Source of the DNA: Lingula anatina
Taxonomy: Eukaryota; Brachiopoda; Lingulata; Lingulida; Lingulidae
Assembly (NCBI RefSeq): GCF_001039355.2
Contig: NW_019773513.1
Location: 648,245 to 712,244 of the forward strand
DNA length: 64,000 nucleotides
Reading direction: 5' to 3'
How positions within the stretch are numbered: position 1 is the stretch's first letter; every line of letters begins with the position of its first letter. Below the pieces are notes generated by a model. The model did no database searches and was not told the DNA's origin. It saw only the letters and a program-made list of their open reading frames with translations. Positions 38,739-49,338 of the stretch are shown here, in pieces. The position numbers were made by a program, and so were the translations under genes.

Positions 38739-41135
38739 CTTACTGTTTCTGTATCATTTGGTTGACAGTATTTGTTATCTGTAGCCAGGAGAGAGATTTC
38801 GAACCGGCCTGGGGAGCACACTGATAGTTTGTTGTTGTCTAAGTATGCTGCTCCTGATCAGAAAGGCCCCTGTCTGTTGTTGATCTCTTTGTAGCAGCAT
38901 TGCTCCTCGTGCTTTTGTAAATACATGCACATATCGTTCCTTCCTTGCCAACTCTATACAACTTATGCGTTACCACTTATATATGGTCACGAATGGACGT
39001 GTTAGGTAATTAGAATGTTCTAAGGAAATTGCATGGTCTAATATTGAAACACGCAATAAAAACACTTTCCATTCGTTGGGCAAATGCACAAAGACACTGC
39101 ACCATGCAATTCGTCAATTCCTAAGGTTTCTAAATTGTTTTTCCTCTGTTTATAGGCTTGCGCTCAATTGATAATTGTCCAATTGTTTGCCCATACTAAG
39201 TCCGCCCACGAGACGGCGCAGTAGACCACTGTTTGCCATAATAAGAAAAGGTATCTTAATTCGCGTCGGTCTGGTAGCCACCCGCTAGCGGTTTGGCTAA
39301 AAATGCTTATTTCTGGGGTAGCCACCGGCAAAGAGCTTCGAGTCATACTAACACCATCCTTTTAAGACGGACGTTTTTTAAAAAAAAACCTTTTCTCTTC
39401 TCGTTCAATATGTACGGCTGGCTTGATTTCCTTTTTCCTATAAAGTCGGTTTTTAAAATACCAATGTCTGAAAAAGAATGAATCTAGATTGTATTTCGTC
39501 ACAGTCAATATTATAGAAAAGAAATGCTGCGGTTACGCGTCCTTTAAAACGACTAGTAACGAACAAATGAACAGTTAATACCCAGAAGAGAGAAACTTTA
39601 ACGACGCGTGTTGCATCTTCCAATGTGCTCATATGCCTATAGCTGTTGTATCCACTATCAACAAAAACACAGTTTAATAATCGCTTATAGCGAAAAGAAC
39701 ATTGGCATTTTTCACAATATAAGCCACGCTTTAAAGTTGAAAGACAGCGACACCTGAGCTTATGTCTTCATAACGACGGTTCGCCGTGCTCTTTTCCACA
39801 ACTGCCTCCAAACGCCAGTCTAAATATTTTGATCTGATCAGATATAAAATGTATGATTACCGCTTAGGTCACTGCGAGTTTCCAAACACAGTACAGCATC
39901 AAACAAAAGCTCCTTTCAGACAAAGTAACTAATACCTCAAATCCTAACCTTTTTTCCCTCTGCGATTTGCAACATGACATTCAAATCCCCTTCTCCTAGT
40001 CCCGTTAACGTGCTCGCGATTCTACTGCCAGGAAGAGATATCCGTCATGCCGCGTGACCTCCTCTTATCAGCTATTCCTTTCGTCAGAGTAACGTGGGAA
40101 TCTCCCTTCACAACATTCAAAAATGTTTAATTCCTTATACGCCCTTCCCTCCCGGGGATACAGTTAGGGGCGCAGTCAGTGCGCGGAGCTACTGCAATTG
40201 TAAATCCACACCCAATCCACACCAGTGTCAGACTTGGCTCGTGTCTGCATTATAATGGTGAAGATAACACCGACTGACGTACCACACAGGAGGTATCTTG
40301 ACACGCGTGCAGACGCAGCCTTAGACCTCCGAAAAGTCCAAATGGCGTCGGCAGATGATCAAACCATCGTTGCTTTAATCAATAACGTAGCTTAAACAAA
40401 ACTCCTGTTACTTAATAAGGTGCATTGAAGCTATGCGTAGACCTTTTTAAACCGATTAGTTAACCGTGTGGTCTGTATTTTAATCCAGGCAGGTTTCTCT
40501 TGGGTCTGAATATATTGATGACGTTCTCACTTTCTCCGAGTCTTTGTCTCACGACTTTAAAGATACACGCAATCGTAAAAACATTATTAACTTTCTACAA
40601 AGGCATCATCCAGTTAAAATGTCAGCATAGGAAATATACACTTTGTATTAAAGCTATTGCACTGCGTAAATTCGGAGACCTTCGCATTGCCAATTTGGAA
40701 ATTATATGCCATGTTTTTATTTAGCAAAACCTAATTTGTATTGGTTGACTAGCGTTAGAAAAGCTATTTGTTTTCGTTGTAGGTATGAAGAAAAGTAATA
40801 TTTGCAAATTATCGTTTTCTTTTACAATCCAGCGCGGTAATTATGGACTCTCTGTGTGCAATTATCCACAATTTTCCTCATCCTCAAATTACATGTTTTC
40901 GCTCTCGTACTTAATTACACTTAGGCAATGTGAAGGTGAAACAGTAGATACAATATGTAATCTAAGGTCGTGTGTATCAAACACTTCTATAGCACATGTA
41001 GTTCCTGTAATTATTATTAACTTACTGAACTTCTACCAATGTCCTGCTTGCCTGGGTGCCCGCCCGCTTGACTATACCGCACTACACAAAAGCCTATAGG
41101 CATTTTGGACACTGGTGAATCATTCACAATGCATT
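38739..41135. other. Intergenic, no supported gene
   Basis: Upstream of the GPCR on its strand. Short ORFs only; no splice-supported exon or repeat structure seen. Confidence 0.5.
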
Positions 41136-41377
41136 AGGGGAGACCGGGGCTAGTTGGACCCCGGGGTAAGTTGCCCCCCCCCCCCATCAACTCTTTTTAA
41201 TAAAGTTACTTTAAGATGCTAAATTATTTCATTTGGACTCACTGCCGACGCTTTCTTAGCACTGTTGGACACGTTCACTTTACAAAATGAAGTCAATTCT
41301 TTTACCCCATAGTTACTTTGTCATAAATTGATAGGGGGCCAACTTACCCCGGGGGCCAACTAGTCCCGGTCTCCCCT
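41136..41377. mobile_element. MITE with AGGGGAGACCGGGG ends
   Basis: The left end AGGGGAGACCGGGGCTAGTT, then GGACCCCGGGGTAAGTTG, is mirrored by CAACTTACCCCGGGGG and AACTAGTCCCGGTCTCCCCT on the right. The interior is AT-rich and non-coding. Total 242 bases, about 280 bases upstream of the first exon of the dead host gene. Confidence 0.8.
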
Positions 41378-41659
41378 GAAGATACGATATCTGTGCTATT
41401 GTATTATTGAAGTTTTATCAATAGTAGTCTGTCAATAAACAATATCAATAGTAGTCTGTCAATAAACAATATTGACACTGTCACCAAACAAAATGCAACT
41501 GGTCTAGGACGTCACCTCTCGTTATTACATTACGACCTAGAGGCGTTTATTCCCTCATACATAACGTCATAGAAACGTGGCGGGCGTTTGTAGCAACTGC
41601 CTCTGTTTGTCGAGTCTGTGTCATGTATTTGAGACGTACTTTATTCTGTTTCACCAAAA

Positions 41660-42231
41660 ATGCATGTATTTATGCCAAAAATTAATGCACAAAATGAAGA
41701 AACGCTGGATTCACATTATCCGCAGGGTGGAAGCCGTCAGAGACGTAAACCAAAGGTGACTAGGAGCATTTATCTTTGCTTTCTGTTGTTATCATTAGGC
41801 ATTAGGCCTACAGAAGGTAGACCTATCACACTATCTAGTTTGGGTTTATTGATTTCTTGTTTAACTTGGTATATGAATGTTAGACACGAAATGTCTCATT
41901 TGACAGAATAACTTCCCGGGAAATCATGTGATTACTTTCACCATGATTAAAAGTAGGCCTTTGCCTTATTGCCCTTTTTATCGTTCGCGTTCAATCGAAT
42001 TAGGTTTTTTTTAAATGCAAATGCTTCTTATAACACAGAATGTAGTTCGCATATAAACAATTAAGAAAAGAAAGCCCTGTGTTGAACAAAAATATCAGAG
42101 ATGCTCAACAAAATTCCGTCTGACTGTCCACATTACATGCGCAAGACGGAACTTGACTGTAAATGTCAGAATAATGTTAACCCTTCCATTTGAAGTCAAA
42201 TTACACTTTGACGGTTGCTACAATACTGTAG

Positions 42232-42269
<38 letters not shown>

Positions 42270-43325
42270 AGGGGGGGTAACCACTAACATAGTGATGAGG
42301 GAGGATTCGCCTTGTTTCTTGACTGATTTGGGTGAAAGATACCAGGGACCTCCCGCATCCCCACCCCTACTTCAAGGCACGCCTATGTATGGTAGTGAAT
42401 GTGAGGCGATTTTTACCAGATATTGGCTGGGCATAGGAAACCCCATCACAGGGAACCTTTCGCACCCCAGCTACCAGATCGGGGGATAATCACTGGGGCC
42501 TCCGTAAGCAAAAAAAAACCACTAGATGACAAAACCACTAATCTGGAAGAAAAGCCGAGAGCGGAAAAAAGCACACCGATTTGACCAGAGTAAGCGATAA
42601 CTTCCGCAGAGGCTAACGTTTTTTTTTTTTTTTTTTTTGGACAAAGAAATAACGTATCGACATCATGCATCAAAGATAAAACACTTAAAGTGTCTTTATT
42701 AACGATTAACCCATTTACCATCATTGCACGAAAAGCAACGAAAAACTTCATTTGCCGAAAGTGAAATGTGTTATTTGTTGTGCTCCTTTTACGTTTCAAT
42801 AAGAATTCAATTGAGATCGACATAATCATAGTCGCAACAAAATGATAATAAAAGTAACAAAACGATAAGTTTTGCCTTACTGTGTTCTTACTGTATTCTA
42901 AACATTTGGACCCCATCGTTTTAGGCGTACTGCGACAGTAAGGTCCTAGGGGTGGACTATAGCTTCTCTTTTACTCACCTACACATGTATGCAAATATTT
43001 TCGTTTTAAAATTTGTTTGTGTAAGTGGTTTAGACAGTAAATCATTTGGTTGATTTTTTTTATCAATTTATTTAAAGACCCATGCATTCACAAATATCCC
43101 ATTTTCTATTTTTCCATTTACATATCTATTCATTTACGTAATTCAAGTTAAATTATCTCTTTTCTATTTCTGCTTTAGATATCGAGCAGTCTTCCATTGC
43201 CCCGATGATGGAAGAAGCGGACACTTTGAAGGACATCTCTCTCATTCACCAGGACCACGAGATGCTATTGCAAGGTCTGAAAACAATGCTGGATCGACTG
43301 TCACTCTCTTGGGATTCTTATCCAG
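41660..43325 (+). pseudogene. Gene X, unit 1 (dead copy), exons 1-3, haplotype a
   Basis: Three exons match intact gene X of unit 2. Exon 1 (41660-41755) is intact (MHVFMPKINAQNEETLDSHY...). Exon 2 (42420-42589) has lost one A from a seven-A run near 42569, shifting the frame into an early TGA. Exon 3 (43179-43325) has lost a base near its start (CGAGCAG against CGAAGCAG), giving a stop, and its donor reads CCAG|CTAAC where unit 2 has CCAG|GTAAC. Exons 4-8 are absent before the channel gene. The ORF at 43205-43405 is the shifted remnant of exon 3, not a small gene. A last exon survives at 52109-52347. Confidence 0.75.
42233..42266. repeat. TG microsatellite
   Basis: A TG run in the first intron of the dead gene X copy; it is longer and interrupted in haplotype b at 45432-45480. 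Confidence 0.9.
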
Positions 43326-44292
43326 CTAACACCAGATACATTCTTCAGTGCAGAAGACATCAGATGGTGACATTGCTGCAGAGGAGAAACTCTGGGTTTT
43401 CCTAATCGAGCATAGCAGTAGCACGCTGAATATAAACATGTACAAAACAGTAGATAAGCACTGAAACGCCTTGTTATCAGAAAAAGAGTGAAAAAAAAGT
43501 AAAAAAGAGTGTGAAAATGATAATATAGCTGAACTTTTGTCTTTTCAAGTACAAGTATGAGTTTATTCAGGGATGCTTGACAGAATAAGAATTGTAAAAA
43601 AATGTGTAAATGTGTGAAAAAGATCCTGAAAAAACTCCTTTAAAATTATTCATTTTTATTTTCTTCTACGATTTCATTATACAACATGTAATTATTTGCC
43701 CATCTAAGTAAGGCAGACCTGCCCTTGTTCCTCCCCTCTCGCCTGTTTCCCTGTAAGGACCAGCTCAGGTATATGTTGTCTCGTCCAGTAACACCGCTTA
43801 TGACATAAAATAAGAAAATAAATAGAAAAAAGAAAAACAAACACACCCTTAGTAAGCTTACTGTTGAGATGGATCGCACCAAGCAGGGTCTACTATGCTC
43901 GACTGGATCCCTATTTCAATCTGTTTTTTACTTTATATAGAAAAGTGAAAAATGCTGCCTGAGATGGAATGTCATCAAGCCATACAAAAGAAAAAAATTG
44001 ACTTACAAATGCACAGCAGCGGGAACGACGTCGATACAACACGACTACATAAGATATAACCAATAGTTACTGTATATAACGAGCACGTATAAAATTCCGA
44101 ATATAACAAGTTTCTGTTGCAGCGTCACACCAGAAAACCGACATTTTATTGTTCCGTCTTCTTTTCATTTTACTCAACTCCTTGACGTGTGTAAAGTGCC
44201 ATTATTAAGGTGTATGTCTTATTGAAATATTTCTGTGCAATGGCGTTGTTTTCAATGATGTTGTGTTTGGACGCCAGACAATTGTATTCCCT

Positions 44293-44418
44293 CTACGTGT
44301 TCAATGCTCTCCTTTTCTGTAGCAAACAAGGCTCGTGGTGCACTGGTAAAAACAACCGCCCGTCTTTCTCGATCATGCCCTTTTTCCATTTCAACATTAC
44401 TAACATCGGTCTGGTCAT
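44293..44418 (-). CDS. C-terminal fragment of TRP-like channel, haplotype a
   Basis: This stretch codes for the last 41 codons of the channel, ending in the stop at 44293-44295. It is cut by the single N at 44419, after which the sequence jumps back to the MITE half found at 41195. It is an allele fragment of the same gene as 49339-51282, not a separate gene. Confidence 0.7.
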   Translation of the reverse strand: MTRPMLVMLKWKKGMIEKDGRLFLPVHHEPCLLQKRRALNT

Positions 44419-44419
44419 N

Positions 44420-44603
44420 TTTTTAATAAAGTTACTTTAAGATGCTAAATTATTTCATTTGGACTCACTGCCGACGCTTTCTTAGCACTGTTGGATACGT
44501 TCACTTTACAAAATGAAGTCAATTCTTTTACCCCATAGTTACTTTGTCATAAATTGATAGGGGGCCAACTTACCCCGGGGTCCAACTAGTCCCGGTCTCC
44601 CCT
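44420..44603. mobile_element. Right part of the MITE at 41136, haplotype b
   Basis: This repeats 41195-41377 almost exactly and ends GTCCCGGTCTCCCCT. Its left end is missing at the N joint (44419). Confidence 0.75.
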
Positions 44604-44858
44604 GAAGATACGATATCTGTGCTATTGTATTATTGAAGTTTTATCAATAGTAGTCTGTCAATAAACAATATTGACACTGTCACCAAACAAAATGCAACTG
44701 GTCTAGGACGTCACCTCTCGTTATTACATTACGACCTAGAGGCGTTTATTCCCTCATACATAACGTCATACAAACGTGGCGGGCGTTTGTAGCAACTGCC
44801 TCTGTTTGTCGAGTCTGTGTCATGTATTTGAGACGTACTTTATTCTGTTTCACCAAAA

Positions 44859-45447
44859 ATGCATGTATTTATGCCAAAAATTAATGCACAAAATGAAGAA
44901 ACGCTGGATTCACATTATCCGCAGGGTGGAAGCCGTCAGAGACGTAAACCAAAGGTGACTAGGAGCATTTATCTTTGCTTTCTGTTGTTATCATTAGGCA
45001 TTAGGCCTACAGAAGGTAGACCTATCACACTATCTAGTTTGGGTTTATTGATTTCTTGTTTAACTTGGTATATGGATGTTAGACACGAAATGTCTCATTT
45101 GACAGAATAACTTCCCGGGAAATCATGTGATTACTTTCACCATGATTAAAAGTAGGCCTTTGCCTTATTGCCCTTTTTATCGTTCGCGTTCAATTGAATT
45201 AGGTTTTTTTAAAATGCAAATGCTTCTTATAACACATAATTCCGTTCGCATATAAACAATTAAGAAAAGAAAGCCCTGTGTTGAACAAAAATATCAGAGA
45301 TGCTCAACAAAATTCCGTCTGACTGTCCACATTACATGCGCAAGACGGAACTTGACTGTAAATGTCAGAATAATGTTAACCCTTCCATTTGAAGTCAAAT
45401 TACACTTTGACGGTTGCTACAATACTGTAGATGTGTGTGTGTGTGTG

Positions 45448-45479
<32 letters not shown>

Positions 45480-46547
45480 AGGAGGGGGGGTAACCACTAA
45501 CATAGTGATGAGGGAGGATTCGCCTTGTTTCTTGACTGATTTGGGTGAAAGATACCGGGGACCTCCCGCATCCCCACCCCTACTTCAAGGCACGCCTATG
45601 TATGGTAGTGAATGTGAGGCGATTTTTACCAGATATTGGCTGGGCATAGGAAACCCCATCACAGGGAACCTTCCGCACCCCAGCTACCAGATCGGGGGAT
45701 AATCACTGGGGCCTCCGTAAGCAAAAAGACCACTAGATGACAAAACCACTCATCTGGAAGAAAAGCCGAGAGCGGAAAAAAGCACACCGATTTGACCAGA
45801 GTAAGCGATAACTTCCGCAGAGGCTAACGTTTTTTTTTTTTTTTTTTTGTTTTTTTTTTTTTGACAAAGAAATAACGTATCGACATCATGCATCAAAGAT
45901 AAAACACTTAAAGTGTCTTTATTAACGATTAACCCATTTACCATCATTGCACGAAAAGCAACGAAAAACTTCATTTGCCGAAAGTGAAATGTGCTATTTG
46001 TTGTGCTCCTTTTACGTTTCAATAAGAATTTAATTGAGATCGACATAATCATAGTCGCAACAAAATGATAATAAAAGTAACAAAACGATAAGTTTTGCCT
46101 TACTGTGTTCTTACTGTATTCTAGACATTTGGACCCCATCGTTTTAGGCGTACTGCGACAGTGAGGTCCTAGGGGTGCACTATAGCTTCTCTTTTACTCA
46201 CCTACACATGTATGCAAATATTTTCGTTTTAAAATTTGTTTGTGTAAGTGGTTTAGACAGTAAATCATTTGGTTGATTTTTTTATCAATTTATTTAAGGA
46301 TCCATGCATTCACAAATATCCCATTTTCTATTTTTCCATTTACATATCTATTCATTTACGTAATTCAAGTTAAATTATCTCTTTTCTATTTCTGCTTTAG
46401 ATATCGAGCAGTCTTCCATTGCCCCGATGATGGAAGAAGCGGACACTTTGAAGGACATGTCTCTCATTCACCAGGACCACGAGATGCTACTGCAAAGTCT
46501 GAAAACAATGCTGGATCGACTGTCACTCTCTTGGGATTCCTATCCAG
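44859..46547 (+). pseudogene. Gene X, unit 1 (dead copy), exons 1-3, haplotype b
   Basis: Same exons as 41660-43325: exon 1 44859-44954, exon 2 45633-45800, exon 3 46401-46547. Exon 2 keeps the one-A loss and also has a different A-run length (AGCAAAAAGACCACTAGATG), giving an in-frame TGA earlier than in haplotype a. Exon 3 has the same early frameshift and the same lost donor (CCAG|CTAAC). Shared lesions show the gene died before the two haplotypes split; the exon 2 A-run difference is allele-specific. Confidence 0.75.
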
Positions 46548-47542
46548 CTAACACCAGATACATTCTTCAGTGCGGTAGACATCAGATGGTGACATTGCTG
46601 CAGAGGAGAAACTCTGGGTTTTCCTAATCGAGCATAGCAGTAGCACGCTGAATATAAACATGTACAAAACAGTAGATAAGCACTGAAACGCCTTGTTATC
46701 AGAAAAAAAGTGAAAAAAAAAGTAAAAAAAGAGTGTGAAAATGATAACATAGCTGAACTTTTGTCTTTTCAAGTACAAGTATATGAGTTTTATCAGGGAT
46801 GCTTGACAGAATAAAAATTGTAAAAAAATGTGTAAATGTGTGAAAAAAGATCCTGAAAAAACTCCTTTAAAATTATTCATTTTTATTTTCTTCTACGATT
46901 TCATTATACAACATGTAATTATTTGCCCATCTAAGTAAGACAGACCTGCCTTTGTTCCTCCCCTCTCGCCTGTTTCCCTGTAAGGACCAGCTCAGGTATA
47001 TTTTGTCTCGTCCAGTAACACCGCTTATGACATAAAATAAGAAAATAAATAGAAAAAAAGAAAATGAGATAAAGAAAAAAGAAAAACAAACACACCCTTA
47101 GTAAGCTTACTGTTGAGATGGATCGCACCAAGCAGGGTCTACTATGCTCGACTGGATCCCTATTTCAATCCGTTTTTTACTTTATATAGAAAAGTGAAAA
47201 ATGCTGCCTGAGATGGAATGTCATCAAGCCATACAAAAGAAAAAAAATTGACTTACAAATGCACAGCAGAAGGAACGACGTCGATACAACACGACTACAT
47301 AAGATATGACCAATAGTTACTGTATATAACGAGCACGTATAAAATTCCGAATATAACAAGTTTCTGTTGCAGCGTCACACCAGAAAACCGACATTTTATT
47401 GTTCCGTCTTCTTTTCATTTTACTCAACTCCTTGACGTGTGAAAAGTGCCATTATTAAGGTGTATGTCTTATTGAAATGTTTCTGTGCAATGGCGTTGTT
47501 TTCAATGATGTTGTATTTGGACGCCAGACAATTGTATTCCCT
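46548..47542. other. Unit 1 spacer where host exons 4-8 should lie
   Basis: Between exon 3 and the channel stop there is only about 1 kb. In unit 2 the same interval (57249-62388) is about 5.1 kb and holds exons 4-8. Both edges are recognisably homologous to unit 2 (near 46880/57540 and 47300/62180), so a deletion of about 4 kb in unit 1 (or a gain in unit 2) lies inside. Confidence 0.65.
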
Positions 47543-49063
47543 CTACGTGTTCAATGCTCTCCTTTTCTGTAGCAAACAAGGCTCGTGGTGCACTGGTAAA
47601 AACAACCGCCCGTCTTTCTCGATCATGCCCTTTTTCCATTTCAACATTACTAACATCGGTCTGGTCGTTGATTCAATGCCGTTCATAACTAACAGTTTCT
47701 GCAGGGACATTATGACGTCCTTGCTTTCGTACAACCGGGAAACAGTTTCTGAAAACACAGCGATCATGAAGTTTAGTGCTATGATCGCTACAAATGCAAC
47801 ATAGCCGATATGCATGTACATCACAACGAGTACAAAGGGCGGTTTCACGCCTTTTGTGACATGCACCATGTTCAGTATCATTTTGGATAGAGTGTAGATA
47901 CTGGACGACCCATCTTTGAAATCTGCACTGCATTCACTTCGAAAGAAAGAATAAAACCCAGGCATAAACCAAAACATGCACACCGATCCAAGTAGACCTA
48001 CGTAGAGGAAGTCGAAAAGAAGATGTCGGCCAAGTTGAACGTAGTGTCCTAGCTTTGGGAACAGTTGAAGTACGTAATGGATGTCCATCATATTCATAGC
48101 GCCGGCCGTTGCTAAAAACATAAGGATGAATGCCTTTACATCGTCTGACTTGTCATTTTGTATTGACAGAAGAAAAGACAAAACGATAAAAACATCCCTG
48201 AAGAAATTTACGACTCTGAAAAAACGAACGCTCACGATGGTGTTTTGCCTGTTGCAAAGTGCGAAGAAATACATGGCGTACTGCTTGTGATTTAAAACTC
48301 TCGTTTTGCAGATGGTTAGTAAAATTGTCCCTATTACATATAGAATGTTGATGCAAGAAAAAGTTAGACAAATGTAGATGCTTATTTGTCCTATCTGCCA
48401 TTGCATTTTGACAAACATGTCGTTGTGCAGGTCCTTCTTGCAATCCAAAACAGTATCATTATTTATAGAGGTTGCCAATGTCACGCCCTCGTCTTGATAT
48501 ATATCATTAAACCAAATGTATATGACGGCAAACCAGACCAGCATGGCATAGATCACGGTAATTGTGTCCGTTACAAGCAACAAGATCCACAAGCTTGAGA
48601 CGCTGTTGCTGATCATCGTTGATATGACCGGCGATGCCATGAAAGAATACAGCGCTGGATCCTTCAGCACGTTCTTATCGAATGCTGCTATGGCCTTTCT
48701 CGGTGCTATCATGTAGCGGCTCCAAGATTCGTTGGAATTTGTCACGTGGTACTCTGTGAGGTCGTACCACGTGATTAAGTCAAAACCACGTGTAACTTGT
48801 GGAAATCTGTAAATCCCCTCTGTATCTAGTATGATCAAAGCCATTGTTAGCGAAGGTAGAATGGTAGCCAATTCCAGTGGACGAAGTCCAGTTTCGTCCA
48901 CTTGGTGGAGAAGGACCTTCATGGTGTTGCGTGACAACGTGTCGTTTAGGTAGCCATACATACGTCTGTGCACGGCATCTTGACCAGGCCATTTATGGTT
49001 TGCCCAGACCAGTGCATGTATAATGTTGGATCCTTTGTCATCAACAGTAAGAATATTGACGTC
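47543..49063 (-). CDS. TRP-like channel, partial, haplotype b
   Basis: This ORF is the C-terminal two thirds or more of the channel. It is identical to 49339-50858 except for a handful of bases; I count two residue changes (V/I and F/Y) in the S1 region. It remains open up to the N at 49064, so the ATG at its start is internal and not a real start. It is an allele of the gene at 49339, repeated by the assembly. Confidence 0.75.
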   Translation of the reverse strand, partial: DVNILTVDDKGSNIIHALVWANHKWPGQDAVHRRMYGYLNDTLSRNTMKVLLHQVDETGLRPLELATILPSLTMALIILDTEGIYRFPQVTRGFDLITWYDLTEYHVTNSNESWSRYMIAPRKAIAAFDKNVLKDPALYSFMASPVISTMISNSVSSLWILLLVTDTITVIYAMLVWFAVIYIWFNDIYQDEGVTLATSINNDTVLDCKKDLHNDMFVKMQWQIGQISIYICLTFSCINILYVIGTILLTICKTRVLNHKQYAMYFFALCNRQNTIVSVRFFRVVNFFRDVFIVLSFLLSIQNDKSDDVKAFILMFLATAGAMNMMDIHYVLQLFPKLGHYVQLGRHLLFDFLYVGLLGSVCMFWFMPGFYSFFRSECSADFKDGSSSIYTLSKMILNMVHVTKGVKPPFVLVVMYMHIGYVAFVAIIALNFMIAVFSETVSRLYESKDVIMSLQKLLVMNGIESTTRPMLVMLKWKKGMIEKDGRLFLPVHHEPCLLQKRRALNT

Positions 49064-49338
49064 NGAAGGAACGACGTCGATACAACACGACTACATAAGA
49101 TATGACCAATAGTTACTGTATATAACGAGCACGTATAAAATTCCGAATATAACAAGTTTCTGTTGCAGCGTCACACCAGAAAACCGACATTTTATTGTTC
49201 CGTCTTCTTTTCATTTTACTCAACTCCTTGACGTGTGAAAAGTGCCATTATTAAGGTGTATGTCTTATTGAAATGTTTCTGTGCAATGGCGTTGTTTTCA
49301 ATGATGTTGTGTTTGGACGCCAGACAATTGTATTCCCT

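Noticed and set aside
38770-38830. GGTTCGAAATC on the minus strand, like a tRNA or SINE B box
   Set aside because: No A box or cloverleaf could be drawn at the right distance.
43205-43405. Small 66-codon gene, also at 46427-46627
   Set aside because: It is the frame-shifted remnant of gene X exon 3.
47543-49063. A third, independent channel gene
   Set aside because: It is nearly identical to 49339-50858 and ends at a single-N joint, so it is an assembly duplicate.
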